Origin: Lentibacillus sp. Marseille-P4043
Lineage (GTDB): Bacteria > Bacillota > Bacilli > Bacillales > Amphibacillaceae
Length of the DNA: 64,000 nt
Direction: 5' to 3'
Assembly (NCBI RefSeq): GCF_900258515.1
Contig: NZ_LT984884.1
Coordinates: forward strand, 3,532,499-3,596,498
The first letter of the stretch is position 1; the number at the start of each line of letters is the position of its first letter. Of this stretch, positions 8,577-16,738 are shown piece after piece. The translations under genes and the position numbers were made by a program. Below the pieces are notes generated by a model. That model was not told where the DNA came from. It did no database searches and saw only the letters and a program-made list of their open reading frames with translations.

Positions 8577-8812
8577 AAAAGCGTAAGCGCCCGTTAAGCG
8601 ACGTACGGACTGGACTGAACCGTAGGAGATAAAGGAAACATGCCCCTGCAAAAGGGGTATGCCGGCGTTGGGCGCAAAGCCCGGTTTTAGACGGCCTTCC
8701 TTTAGACTCGAACCGATGTTGACTTATCGTACGGAGGTGAGGGAAGTCTCGCTAGGCGCTGGGCGCTGGAGCTGGACGTGGCTTGTCCTGCCCGATAACA
8801 AACTAGAGCCAA
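8577..8812. repeat. Bacillaceae-type intergenic repeat backbone carrying nested module copy A
   Basis: A GC-rich segment unlike its surroundings. The left part (8588-8640, containing AGCGACGTACGGACTGG and GGAGATAAAGGAAAC) and right part (8713-8800, containing GATGTTGACTTATCGTACGG and GCTGGGCGCTGGAGCTGG) are recalled by me as a repeat common in Bacillaceae intergenic regions, usually with a variable central hairpin. Here the variable apex is occupied by a 60-nt stem-loop module (8640-8703) that also occurs in two unrelated repeats at 38.6 kb and 54.9 kb. No open frame or RNA gene explains it. Confidence 0.6.
8640..8703 (+). repeat. Nested stem-loop module, copy A
   Basis: Hairpin 1: ATGCCCC/GGGGTAT (8640-8660). 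Hairpin 2: outer stem GCCGGC (8661-8666) with GACGGC (8690-8695), one mismatch. The inner stem is GGGC (8670-8673) and GCCC (8679-8682) around a GCAAA loop. Unpaired GTT (8667-8669) and GGTTTTA (8683-8689) are conserved in all copies. Compared with copies B and C the stem bases change in pairs. Confidence 0.65.
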
Positions 8813-9015
8813 ACATTATCTTTTCTCTCAAAGAATAGATAATAGTTGTAGGACCCCGGAAAATTGGGTCAATCTCCCTTTTTCCTTATACTTTTTTTCA
8901 GAAAACCTTTATAATGAATATATACATCACATATTACCTCTATTCATACGTTTACTAATCCGGTGAAAAGAGGAAAACATATTCTAAACTAGTTAATTGA
9001 AAGGAGTATCACGTT

Positions 9016-9387
9016 ATGGCTAATGGCAGGTCATTATTATTAGGGTTTGTAGTTGGAGGCGTTGTTAGTGCTACTGCTACACTACTAAGTACACCTTCCT
9101 CTGGTAAAGATTTGCGAATCCGTGCAAAACAGCAAGGTGTTGAATGGAAACAGATGATTGCTAATTTAAGACGAGATGGAATGCGATTAAAAGAACAAAT
9201 TACCTCTACTTCAAAAGAGGGTGCAACATTAGTTAAAGAGTTAACAAAAGAAATGATGGTTTCAGTCCAGGATTGGAAAGAATCAGTTGGGCCACATCAA
9301 GAAAATATTCAGCGATACTTAGAACAGATCGAGTCCAGCTTAAAAGACCTAGAGGATAAAATGCAAAATCAGCAAGAAACATATTAA
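9016..9387 (+). CDS. yhaH: YhaH, YtxH-domain membrane-anchored stress-type protein
   Basis: A 123-residue protein with one N-terminal hydrophobic segment (about residues 5-24, LLLGFVVGGVVSATATLL) followed by STPSSGKDLR, the hallmark of YtxH-like proteins. A charged, amphipathic helical tail (about 35-120) rich in Lys and Glu follows. The function of this family is poorly known; members are often general-stress-induced. Start ATG with AAGGAG. Its position after trpP matches yhaH of B. subtilis. In that genome hpr follows, whereas here opuA follows. Confidence 0.85.
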   Translation: MANGRSLLLGFVVGGVVSATATLLSTPSSGKDLRIRAKQQGVEWKQMIANLRRDGMRLKEQITSTSKEGATLVKELTKEMMVSVQDWKESVGPHQENIQRYLEQIESSLKDLEDKMQNQQETY

Positions 9388-9452
9388 AAATAAGTGGAAA
9401 CACGATACAAAAATAAGCAATAAAAATGAACGTATTTGTTGAATAACAGTAA

Positions 9453-9487
9453 AAACGGGTTATCTACTTTAAGATAACCCGTTTTTT
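9453..9487 (+). terminator. Terminator after yhaH
   Basis: AACGGGTTATC/GATAACCCGTT stem of 11 bp with a T6 run. Confidence 0.9.
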
Positions 9488-9589
9488 AATTACATAGCAC
9501 ATAGTAGGTACTACGTTTTAACTTAAATAAATACCAACGTGTTCCGGTTCAATAAGACTATATTTTTGCACCTTTTAAATATAAACAAG

Positions 9590-9627
9590 AAAGCTGTCCT
9601 GAATTTTACAGGACAGCTTTTTTTATC
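9590..9627. terminator. Terminator downstream of opuAC
   Basis: AAAGCTGTCCT/AGGACAGCTTT stem of 11 bp, A-rich to the left and T7 to the right; it can act on both strands at the end of the opuA operon. Confidence 0.85.
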
Positions 9628-9630
9628 TTA

Positions 9631-10575
9631 TTATTCAGTTACGCCTTTTGTCCACTCATCTACAAGGTCCTGATTTTCATCAAGAAACTTACTTATAACG
9701 TCTGCAGGTTCTTCACCATTATGGATTGGACCCATTAGAGAGTCTAATAGTTCATAGTCAGAAGAAAATTGTTCTAATACTTTGTATGCTGCTGGTGATT
9801 TTTCTTCAAAATCTTTGTTGGCAACAATATCAATGTGGTCTCCATCGCCACCATAGATTTCATCAGGATCCTCTAGCATTTTCAGATCCATTTCAGCAAA
9901 TGCCCAGTGCGGCTTCCAAAGTGGTACGATAATTGGTTCTTCATTTTCCATTTTTGATTGCAATTCGGATAGCATAGCAGCTTCTGAACTTGATGTTAGC
10001 TCCCATTTATCTAGGCCATAATTTTTCAATGCCTTTTCGGTGTTTTGCATGATTCCTGCGCCAGGGTCAATACCTACAATTTGCCAGTCAACTGATTCGC
10101 CAAGTTCGTCATTGCCCTTCAAATCTTCAATCGAGTTAACGTCTTCCATATATGATGGAACTGTTAATGCTAATGGTGCCTTATCAATAACTTGATTAAC
10201 ATTAACTAAATCATCTTGATACTTTTCCCAATAAGATTGGTGTGTAGCTGGAAGCCAAGCTGCTGCCGTAAAGTCTGCTGAACCATCAGCAACACTTGAC
10301 CACATTGGGCCTGCTTCAACTTGCTTAAGTTCTACATCATAACCAACTTCTTCAAGTACCTGGCCAATCAATTCAGTACGTGCAACAGCTCCTGCCCACG
10401 CAACATATGGTACTGTAAGCTCTTTTTCACCAAGTTCCACACCGTTGTCACTACCACCAGTATTACCGCTGTCGTCATCACTGCTTTCTTCGCTATCTCC
10501 ACCACCACATGCTGCAAGTGTAATAGCCAGCACAAGCGCTGCTGTTAATCCTAAAAATCGTAACTTCTTAAACAT
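9631..10575 (-). CDS. opuAC: OpuAC, glycine-betaine-binding lipoprotein
   Basis: A 314-residue extracellular solute-binding lipoprotein. The signal peptide ends in the lipobox LAAC (Cys about residue 23), followed by an acidic Ser/Gly-rich tether. The binding domain begins at GEKELTVPYVAWAGAVART and contains conserved aromatic positions, including GPMWSSVADGSADFTAAAWLP and PLWKPHWAF, as in OpuAC/ProX-type proteins that cage quaternary ammonium groups with Trp residues. It is last in opuAA-opuAB-opuAC, 82 nt after opuAB, with AGGAGG before the ATG. It captures glycine betaine (perhaps proline betaine) for osmoprotection. Confidence 0.93.
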   Translation of the reverse strand: MFKKLRFLGLTAALVLAITLAACGGGDSEESSDDDSGNTGGSDNGVELGEKELTVPYVAWAGAVARTELIGQVLEEVGYDVELKQVEAGPMWSSVADGSADFTAAAWLPATHQSYWEKYQDDLVNVNQVIDKAPLALTVPSYMEDVNSIEDLKGNDELGESVDWQIVGIDPGAGIMQNTEKALKNYGLDKWELTSSSEAAMLSELQSKMENEEPIIVPLWKPHWAFAEMDLKMLEDPDEIYGGDGDHIDIVANKDFEEKSPAAYKVLEQFSSDYELLDSLMGPIHNGEEPADVISKFLDENQDLVDEWTKGVTE

Positions 10576-10657
10576 AAGAAATAGTCCCTCCTAAAATTTT
10601 TATGATTATATATTAAGGATTTTAGTCCATACAATAGGACTAATATCCTAAATCATA

Positions 10658-11497
10658 CTACTTTTTGTTTACCCCTTGTGTAATACGGTCAAGTAACATT
10701 GCCAATATAACTAGGGAAAGTCCACCCTCAAAGCCAGGTCCGATTGCAACCTGTGTTACTGCTCTATATACAACTGTTCCAAGACCTGGTGCCCCTACCA
10801 TTGAGGCGATTACAACCATCGATAATGAAAGCATAATCGTTTGGTTAATGCCGGCCATGATTGTCGGCATAGCAAGCGGTATCTGAACCTTTTTCAACCT
10901 TTGTCCAGTTGTAGAACCAAATGCGTTTGCTGCTTCAATTAGTTCTGCATCAACCTGCCTGATACCGAGGTTTGCCAGCCTGACTGTCGGAGGCATGGAG
11001 AAGATAATTGTTGCAATTACCCCAGGTACCATACCTAGGCTGAAGAAGACAACAGCCGGAATCAAGTAGACAAATGCAGGCATCGTCTGCATAAAATCAA
11101 GTATAGGTGTAATAACCGACTGAACTGCTGATTTTTGCGACATCCAAATACCAATTGGAATCCCAATAATCATCGAAATCACAACCGAGACAACGACTAG
11201 TGATAACGTTTCAATCGTTTCAGTCCAATATCCCAGATTATTAATAAGACCAAGACCAATAAGTGCAAATAGACCGAGTTTCCAGTCTACAATCCACCAC
11301 GCAAGCAGTGCAATTAGTACAATTAGCACTATCGCTGGCACAAGTCCCAACAGCCAAACAGAATTCTCAGTAATAAATTCAACAACTGCTGAAATTGTGT
11401 CAAAAAAGGCTGCTAAATAGGTAGTTAAAAAATCAACTAATGATTGAACCCATTCATCTAATGGAAGTTTTGGAAAAAGTGCACCCTCATTATCCAT
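10658..11497 (-). CDS. opuAB: OpuAB, glycine-betaine ABC permease
   Basis: A 279-residue membrane permease with about seven hydrophobic segments (first at about 50-70). It has a typical binding-protein-dependent permease EAA loop ([25 protein letters not shown]; Glu-Ala-Ala at about 188). The N-terminal [15 protein letters not shown] is the amphipathic start common to OpuAB/ProW proteins. The ATG overlaps the last codons of opuAA by 8 nt, implying coupled translation. It forms the membrane channel for betaine import with OpuAA and OpuAC. Confidence 0.94.
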   Translation of the reverse strand: MDNEGALFPKLPLDEWVQSLVDFLTTYLAAFFDTISAVVEFITENSVWLLGLVPAIVLIVLIALLAWWIVDWKLGLFALIGLGLINNLGYWTETIETLSLVVVSVVISMIIGIPIGIWMSQKSAVQSVITPILDFMQTMPAFVYLIPAVVFFSLGMVPGVIATIIFSMPPTVRLANLGIRQVDAELIEAANAFGSTTGQRLKKVQIPLAMPTIMAGINQTIMLSLSMVVIASMVGAPGLGTVVYRAVTQVAIGPGFEGGLSLVILAMLLDRITQGVNKK

Positions 11498-12704
11498 TTA
11501 CTTCTTCACCCCCATTTCCATTTAACACTTGACCATTACCAGCAAGTGCACCAATTACAGAACCTCGAACAACAATTCCGACCAATCTTCCCTCGTCATC
11601 TAAAACGGATAGCGGGGCCTTGTCATCAGACATTGGTTCAAACATATCAGCTAATAATGTATCCTTTTGCACTGTCGGTATGTCCGGTGTTAAAACATCT
11701 TTTAAGCTCTTGTTCTCTTTAGCGGCAATAGCTGCCTGATCTGCTGTTACATAGCCAAGTAATTTCTTCTTCTTATCGACAACATAAATTGTTGAAACAC
11801 CATAATCTTTCATTAGTTTTAGTGCTACCTTTGCACCTTTATCAACAGCTATACTTTCGGCACGCTTCATGATATGTCCTGCTGTAAGTACCTTTGAAAG
11901 GTCAACATCCTCAACGAAGCGTTCAACATAATCGTTGGCCGGATCCATCAAAATCTCTTCAGCTGTACCGACCTGAACGATGGAGCCGTCTTTCATTAAT
12001 GCAATCCGATCACCGATACGTAATGCCTCATTCAAGTCATGCGTAATAAAGATGATTGTTTTGTTTACTGATTGCTGTAAATCCATTAACTCATCTTGCA
12101 TGTCCTTACGAATTAATGGATCAAGTGCACTAAATGCTTCATCCATTAATAAGATATCTGGATCATTTGCTAATGCTCTTGCCAAACCGACACGTTGTTG
12201 CATACCGCCGGAAAGTTCATTCGGATATTTATCCAGATAACCTCCCAAACCTACTAATTCAAGTGCTTCACGCGCATTTTTTTCGCGTTCCTCTTTATTT
12301 ACCCCTTGAATCTCCAGTCCGTATTCGGTATTTCGCAGAATCGTCTTATGAGGAAGCAAAGCAAAATTCTGAAAAACCATACTCATCTTTTTTCTGCGCA
12401 TATTTCGTAGCTGGTCTTTATTCATTCTCGCTACGTTTTCATCACCAAGCCAAATCTCACCTGAAGTTGGTTCGATTAAACGATTAAGCATACGAACAAG
12501 TGTTGATTTACCACTTCCAGACAACCCCATAATAACGAAAACTTCGCCATCATTAACCTCGAATGATGCCTGATTAACGCCCACAGTCATTCCAGTTAAC
12601 TTGAGTATCTCATCTTTAGTTTTATTTTGATCAAGGTATTTGATGGCCTGTTTCGGGCGTTTCCCGAAAATCTTTGTTAAGTTATTAACCTTAATTTTAC
12701 CCAT
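11490..12704 (-). CDS. opuAA: OpuAA, glycine-betaine ABC transporter ATPase with CBS domains
   Basis: A 404-residue ATPase of the ProV/OpuAA class. An N-terminal extension (about 1-50) precedes Walker [11 protein letters not shown]. Signature [15 protein letters not shown] and Walker [20 protein letters not shown] follow, with [13 protein letters not shown] as H-loop. The C-terminus has two CBS motifs (about 275-395), which in OpuA-type transporters sense ionic strength and set the osmotic activation threshold. The start ATG has a GAGGTG site. It is first gene of the operon; the 570-nt upstream region separates it from a divergent GbsR-type regulator. Confidence 0.95.
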   Translation of the reverse strand: MGKIKVNNLTKIFGKRPKQAIKYLDQNKTKDEILKLTGMTVGVNQASFEVNDGEVFVIMGLSGSGKSTLVRMLNRLIEPTSGEIWLGDENVARMNKDQLRNMRRKKMSMVFQNFALLPHKTILRNTEYGLEIQGVNKEEREKNAREALELVGLGGYLDKYPNELSGGMQQRVGLARALANDPDILLMDEAFSALDPLIRKDMQDELMDLQQSVNKTIIFITHDLNEALRIGDRIALMKDGSIVQVGTAEEILMDPANDYVERFVEDVDLSKVLTAGHIMKRAESIAVDKGAKVALKLMKDYGVSTIYVVDKKKKLLGYVTADQAAIAAKENKSLKDVLTPDIPTVQKDTLLADMFEPMSDDKAPLSVLDDEGRLVGIVVRGSVIGALAGNGQVLNGNGGEEVNG

Positions 12705-13275
12705 TTTGTCACCTCACAAATTCTATAATTCTAGTTTTACTTTGAAGAAGTAGTTTTTAAAGTAAACTCGAGCTATCCAAACCTCTAGGCGATGGTGACT
12801 ACCTAGCTTAACTTATACTAAATCCGTAAAAATTTTAGCTGCATTTAGAATTTTTAGCGCAAAATTTTTATACTTTATTCAGTGCAAGAATAAGGGAAAC
12901 AGCCGTTGTTTGTTTGCTAAAAACTTTAGTAGATTTTAACCCCAACTAATGAACTGTATTAATGCTATTTCTTTAATAAAGGACAAAAGTCTTAAAACTT
13001 TTCTATTAGATCGAAACATGAAACAGCCTAAATAGGATTTTAACTGCCATCGCATCGTCCACTCTTAATACTATATATCTAAACCCTTTCTAATTTCAAA
13101 CATTAAATTCCGCTGATTTTGTATATTTTTTTCGTACAGTTTATTCTGTACGTACTTTTTATTGAGATTCCTTTTAATTACTCCAATTTCCTCTAATTTT
13201 CTATCCAATTACATGTTTTCAATATTTTTCATTTTGTTGTAACCTTTTATATAGCAACGCTTTTAGGAGGATTTT
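12705..13275. promoter_or_regulatory. Intergenic control region between opuA and its GbsR-type regulator
   Basis: A 571-nt AT-rich gap without a credible gene. Near the opuAA start is an inverted repeat, AGTTTTACTTT (12733-12743) and AAAGTAAACT (12759-12768), placed in the opuAA leader. A second small palindrome CTAGG/CCTAG lies at about 12785-12808. The regulator gene at 13276 has AGGAGG upstream. Which of these sites binds the regulator cannot be told from sequence; I could not pick core promoters with confidence. Confidence 0.4.
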
Positions 13276-13770
13276 ATGTTCGAACAACGAAATGAAGCAA
13301 TCACAAATAAAATCATCAGTGAGTTTGCCAAAACAATCGAAATGTTTGATTTATCTTCATCTGAAGCGCGTCTGTTCGCTTTTTTATATTTGAGAGAGCA
13401 TCCCATGACATTGGATGAAATGAGCGAGTCATTAGGAAAAAGCAAAACATCTATGAGTACAAGTGTTAGGAGTTTACTAGACTTGAATCTTGTTACACGT
13501 GTGTGGAGAAAAGGGGTACGAAAAGATTTATATCAAGCAAATACACATTTATTTAAATCATTTATGAACGCATCGATAACGAAATGGATTGATGCCACAA
13601 ACCATCAGCGTGATTCATTGGAGGAATTGGTTGAAAAAGTGAAATCACAACATTCCGACCAGCAAGGGAATAAAGAACTCGTTGCAATTGAAAACCAACT
13701 AACTCTAATCATTGAATTCCATCAGCAAATTGAGAAAGCATTCAGGGACATGAAAAATGAGGATACCTAA
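13276..13770 (+). CDS. GbsR/OpuAR-type MarR-like transcriptional regulator
   Basis: A 164-residue winged-helix regulator of the GbsR branch of the MarR superfamily. The N-terminal dimerisation helix is followed by LTDLF-type segment FAFLYLREHPMTLDEMSESLGKSKTSMSTSVRSLLD and the wing RKGVRKDLYQ, both typical of GbsR/OpcR proteins that control choline and glycine-betaine genes. A C-terminal coiled-coil-like helix follows. Divergent position beside opuA suggests it represses or tunes that operon. It shares the SKTSMSTxVR block and RKDLYQ with the second regulator at 18071-18622, so the two are paralogues. It sits where hpr/scoC is found in B. subtilis, but it is not ScoC. Confidence 0.85.
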   Translation: MFEQRNEAITNKIISEFAKTIEMFDLSSSEARLFAFLYLREHPMTLDEMSESLGKSKTSMSTSVRSLLDLNLVTRVWRKGVRKDLYQANTHLFKSFMNASITKWIDATNHQRDSLEELVEKVKSQHSDQQGNKELVAIENQLTLIIEFHQQIEKAFRDMKNEDT

Positions 13771-13821
13771 ACCAAATTTGTTTAAGTTATGAAACGCTTG
13801 AGCATAATTAATTAAACAGCA

Positions 13822-13869
13822 TGTCCCAAAAGGAACCGTTTCTACTCGTAATTCCCCTCTTTTGGGACA
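13822..13869. terminator. Stem-loop between the convergent regulator and yhaI
   Basis: TGTCCCAAAAG (13822-13832) is the exact complement of CTTTTGGGACA (13859-13869). No strong T-run follows, so termination is only probable. Confidence 0.55.
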
Positions 13870-13876
13870 CTCCACC

Positions 13877-14218
13877 CTATAATTCATCACATTCCACAAT
13901 TCGAATAAATTCATTCATGAGAGAAGGAAAATAGCCTTCTTTTTTTAATGCAAAAATAGTTTTAGTAGGATCTAACTTTTCTGTAAGCATTCCAGCAAAA
14001 TGGATCAGCAGTGAAGTGAAATCTAAAAATCCCTCCTCTTTTTGTAAGGCAAATTTTTCATTCAATATATCTAATAATTGAAAAAGGTCATGATACTCCT
14101 GATAAGTAATATTATTTTCTATGATCAATTTAATAAAGGGATATTGATTAATGTCAATAAGCTTTGATAATAACTGCAAATGAAAGGCTGTCGTATCGTC
14201 TTTTTTTAAGTTGTTCAA
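13877..14218 (-). CDS. yhaI: YhaI, DUF1878-family protein
   Basis: A 113-residue soluble protein, the same length as B. subtilis YhaI. It is predicted all-helical, with a middle block YQEYHDLFQLLDILNEKFALQKEEGFLDFTSL broken by acidic and hydrophobic residues, and FALKKEGYFPSLMNEFIRIV near the end. The function of the DUF1878 family is unknown to me. The start is TTG at 14218, chosen because GGGGGAG lies 8 nt upstream; no ATG is available there. The neighbour order (between the regulator slot and the DUF3267 gene) follows B. subtilis. Confidence 0.75.
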   Translation of the reverse strand: MNNLKKDDTTAFHLQLLSKLIDINQYPFIKLIIENNITYQEYHDLFQLLDILNEKFALQKEEGFLDFTSLLIHFAGMLTEKLDPTKTIFALKKEGYFPSLMNEFIRIVECDEL

Positions 14219-14387
14219 TCGCTATTTCTCCCCCTTTTTATACCAGAAAATGAATGAGTGAAATCAGCCGAAAAAAAAAGAAAAAATTTATGTTAAAAAC
14301 CTATTGCTTTTTATGTGAAAACATACTATTATTCTTCGTGGACTTACGATGATTTGTTCACGAATGTTAAGCAAGGAGGGGTCAAAA

Positions 14388-14933
14388 ATGAACTGCTGGA
14401 AATCAATTAATTTGAAGAAAGAGTTCGGATTAACCCGTATCTATTTTATTTCATTTTTGATCAGTATAATGGCGTTTATTTTCCTTTATGTACCATTATC
14501 CATTATCCATGGATCGACAAAAGTTAATGAGGCTGGTATTATTCCATTCGGCATTGCTTTTATCATGCTGCCTATCATACATTCGTTTATGCATATTTTA
14601 CCACTAATTCTAACCAATAAACGAACAAAAATGAATATTAAATCAAAAAAAATGTTGTTACCAAAATTAACGTACCATCCAATTGCATATTTATCAAAGC
14701 CATTATCTTTATTTGTTTCATTAGCACCAACTCTTTTTATTACGATACCAGGCATTGTTGCTAGCTATTTCTTTGTTGATTATTATGTCTATATTTTATT
14801 ATTTTCGGCCTTTCATATCGGTATATCATTTACTGATTTTTTATACGTTGTTCATATTACAAAAGCACCCAAAAAATCATTTATCGAAAATGAACATGAT
14901 GGATTTGTCATATTAGTAAAAGCACAAGATTAA
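14388..14933 (+). CDS. DUF3267-type integral membrane protein (zincin-like fold)
   Basis: About 181 residues with roughly five hydrophobic segments. The family resembles membrane metalloproteases with an HExxH helix, but here the corresponding motif reads HSFMH (in PIIHSFMHILPL), lacking the catalytic Glu; a second conserved block is ITKAPKKSFIENEHDGF at the C-terminus. It is thus probably not an active peptidase, or a very divergent one. Start chosen at the ATG at 14388 with AAGGAGGGG upstream, not an earlier in-frame ATG. Position matches the yhaJ slot of B. subtilis, but I am unsure that they are orthologous. Confidence 0.6.
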   Translation: MNCWKSINLKKEFGLTRIYFISFLISIMAFIFLYVPLSIIHGSTKVNEAGIIPFGIAFIMLPIIHSFMHILPLILTNKRTKMNIKSKKMLLPKLTYHPIAYLSKPLSLFVSLAPTLFITIPGIVASYFFVDYYVYILLFSAFHIGISFTDFLYVVHITKAPKKSFIENEHDGFVILVKAQD

Positions 14934-14968
14934 CAGGATCTGCAACGTGATTGCAGGTCCTGTTTTTT
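14933..14968 (+). terminator. Terminator after the DUF3267 gene
   Basis: ACAGGAtCTGCAA/TTGCAGgTCCTGT stem with a T6 run. Confidence 0.9.
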
Positions 14969-15245
14969 GGAATGGTACTTTTCACATAAATGGTTACTAT
15001 TTGGGCCGCGAAGTAATACGGGTGGCGGCGTCCATAGCAACAAAGAATTCGAGCACAGCCTCTCTCTGATAAAGCATATCATTTCAACTATGTACCAAAG
15101 ATGAGTCTTAAAACAACGCTTCTTTTGTTTCGGAAATAGACAATCCACACTGTTCAGGGCGGCTATATTTTGATACAGTTATAAATATGATACTATAATT
15201 ACATATTTCGTAACATATGCTATGTCTTATTAGGAGGTTTTTCAT
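14969..15245. other. Gene-free gap
   Basis: I see no ribosome-site-supported gene, RNA or repeat. A minus-strand open frame (15148-14930) has no ribosome site and runs into the terminator. Confidence 0.4.
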
Positions 15246-15434
15246 GTGATTATTGCTTTTGCAGTTTATGCATTATTTATTCTGTTGATATTTAATTCAT
15301 TAACAAACAGTTTTTGCCTGAAGATGGAAATGAACCAACATAAACAATCCCGTGTTTTTCGAATGATTAATATTATGATTATCGTCTTACTCATCTCTTC
15401 TTATGTAAAAGTATTAAATGTGGTTGGTGTGTAA
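15246..15434 (+). CDS. Small membrane protein of unknown function (YhaK position)
   Basis: A 62-residue protein with two hydrophobic helices (about 2-18 and 42-60) joined by a short basic/polar loop MEMNQHKQSRVF. No family is recognised with confidence; the place between the DUF3267 gene and prsA corresponds to yhaK in B. subtilis. The start is GTG at 15246, 8-9 nt after AGGAGG. An ATG two bases upstream is immediately followed by TGA (ATGTGA), so it cannot be the start. Likely membrane-embedded. Confidence 0.6.
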   Translation: MIIAFAVYALFILLIFNSLTNSFCLKMEMNQHKQSRVFRMINIMIIVLLISSYVKVLNVVGV

Positions 15435-15472
15435 GTAAAGTTTAAAAATCGAACTGCAGGACTATTTTTTTT

Positions 15473-15500
15473 TTGGACAAAAATGTGGTATATTTATCAT
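15473..15500 (+). promoter_or_regulatory. Candidate sigma-A promoter for prsA
   Basis: TTGGAC (15473-15478), 16-bp spacer, TATCAT (15495-15500), preceded by a T10 tract, about 45 nt ahead of the prsA start. Confidence 0.4.
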
Positions 15501-15547
15501 TAGCTTTAAAAATCAATGGAAACAATTAGATTAGGAGTGTTCGATTA

Positions 15548-16447
15548 ATGAAAAAACTAGCAATTGCACTTACACTTTCAGCTGGTGTCCTTGGCTTATC
15601 TGCCTGTTCAAACGGTGATGATTCGGAAGCTGTCGTTGAAACAGATGCAGGCAATGTAACAAAAGACGAGTTTTACCAAGCCTTAAAAGATGAATACGGT
15701 GATGCTGTATTAAATCAGATGGTAACAGAAAAGGTTTTAGAGGATAAATATGACGTGTCAGATAAAGAAATAGATAAAGAAGTAAAAAAAGCAAAAGATC
15801 AATTAGGTGATCAATTCGAAATGGCCTTGCAGCAACAAGGAATTAAAGATGAAGATGATTTCCGTAATAAATTGCGCCTCAGTCTCTTACAAGAAGCTGC
15901 TGTATCAGAAGACATTAAAATTAGTGATGATGAAATAAAAGAGCGATATGAACGGATGAAAACTGAAATAGAAGCACAACACATTTTGGTTGAAGATGAA
16001 AAGACAGCTAAAAAAGTCGAGAAAAAGCTTGATGAAGGTGGAGATTTTGCTAAATTAGCAAAAGAATATTCAACCGATAAGGCAACTGCTGAAAAAGGCG
16101 GCGACCTTGGTTACTTCTCAGTTGGTAAAATGGACCCTGCCTTTGAAGATGCTGCATACAGCTTAGAAAAAGGTGAAATTAGTGATCCTGTTAAGTCACA
16201 ATTCGGTTATCATATCATTAAAGTAACGGACAAGCGTGATAAAGATGAAGACATCGGCAAATTTAAAGATATGAAAGATGATATTCGTCGTGACATTCTA
16301 AATCAAAAAATTGATCCACAGAAAGCACAAGATAAAATTTCTGGTCTGCTTGAAGACGCAGATATTAAAGTAGAAGATGAACAATTTGAAGGTCTCTTCA
16401 AAACTGCAGACGACCAAAAAGATGATTCGAAAAAAGAAGATAAATAA
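15548..16447 (+). CDS. prsA: PrsA, extracytoplasmic foldase lipoprotein (parvulin type)
   Basis: A 299-residue lipoprotein. The signal peptide ends in the lipobox LSAC with Cys at residue 20. The N-terminal chaperone part runs to about residue 135, and the parvulin peptidyl-prolyl isomerase domain covers about 138-230: QHILVEDEKTA at its start, GGDLGYFSVGKM in the middle and FGYHIIKVTD at the end. A charged C-terminal tail follows. PrsA assists folding of secreted proteins and penicillin-binding proteins on the outer membrane face and is usually essential or near-essential. The neighbours prsA-yhaL-yhaM are as in B. subtilis. Start ATG with TTAGGAG upstream. Confidence 0.96.
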   Translation: MKKLAIALTLSAGVLGLSACSNGDDSEAVVETDAGNVTKDEFYQALKDEYGDAVLNQMVTEKVLEDKYDVSDKEIDKEVKKAKDQLGDQFEMALQQQGIKDEDDFRNKLRLSLLQEAAVSEDIKISDDEIKERYERMKTEIEAQHILVEDEKTAKKVEKKLDEGGDFAKLAKEYSTDKATAEKGGDLGYFSVGKMDPAFEDAAYSLEKGEISDPVKSQFGYHIIKVTDKRDKDEDIGKFKDMKDDIRRDILNQKIDPQKAQDKISGLLEDADIKVEDEQFEGLFKTADDQKDDSKKEDK

Positions 16448-16457
16448 ATGAACAACA

Positions 16458-16498
16458 AAGGAGGCAAGTGCTTACGATGCACTGCCTCCTTTTTTTAA
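16458..16498 (+). terminator. Terminator after prsA
   Basis: AAGGAGGCA-GTG/CAC-TGCCTCCTT stem with a T7 run; it overlaps the 3' end of convergent yhaL. Confidence 0.9.
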
Positions 16499-16683
16499 GA
16501 CATATTTCGTTGTTGTTTATTTCTTCGTTCTGCTTCCATTCGTTCTATATACACATTTCCTTCACGCTCAATAAATTGGTGTTCCAGTTTTTTTTCGGCA
16601 CGTATTGCTCGAAAGGCCATATATCCGCTCAAAAAGATAAAAAGAATTATCATAAATACCCACCAAGGCACTCCAGCGATCAT
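16495..16683 (-). CDS. yhaL: YhaL-type small sporulation-associated membrane protein
   Basis: A 62-residue protein with one N-terminal transmembrane helix (about residues 5-26, WWVFMIILFIFLSGYMAF) and a basic/acidic cytoplasmic helix (RAEKKLEHQFIEREGN). It matches the YhaL family of sporulation proteins in size, topology and location between prsA and yhaM. The start ATG has GGGGG ahead of it. Its last codons reach the prsA terminator. The molecular role is unknown; in B. subtilis it is expressed in sporulation. Confidence 0.8.
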   Translation of the reverse strand: MIAGVPWWVFMIILFIFLSGYMAFRAIRAEKKLEHQFIEREGNVYIERMEAERRNKQQRNMS

Positions 16684-16738
16684 TTACTTGTCCCCCTTGT
16701 CCATCATCTACCACATGTATATGTACAAAGGAGTGGAA

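Noticed and set aside
8577..8812. tRNA, rRNA fragment or ribozyme
   Set aside because: No cloverleaf, no conserved rRNA segment and no intron-type ends; it fits a repeat backbone with an apical hairpin.
12134..12487. 117-residue plus-strand gene inside opuAA
   Set aside because: It lies wholly within the strongly supported opuAA coding region on the other strand and has no independent support.
14930..15148. Cys-rich 72-residue minus-strand gene
   Set aside because: No ribosome site and it reads through the DUF3267 terminator.
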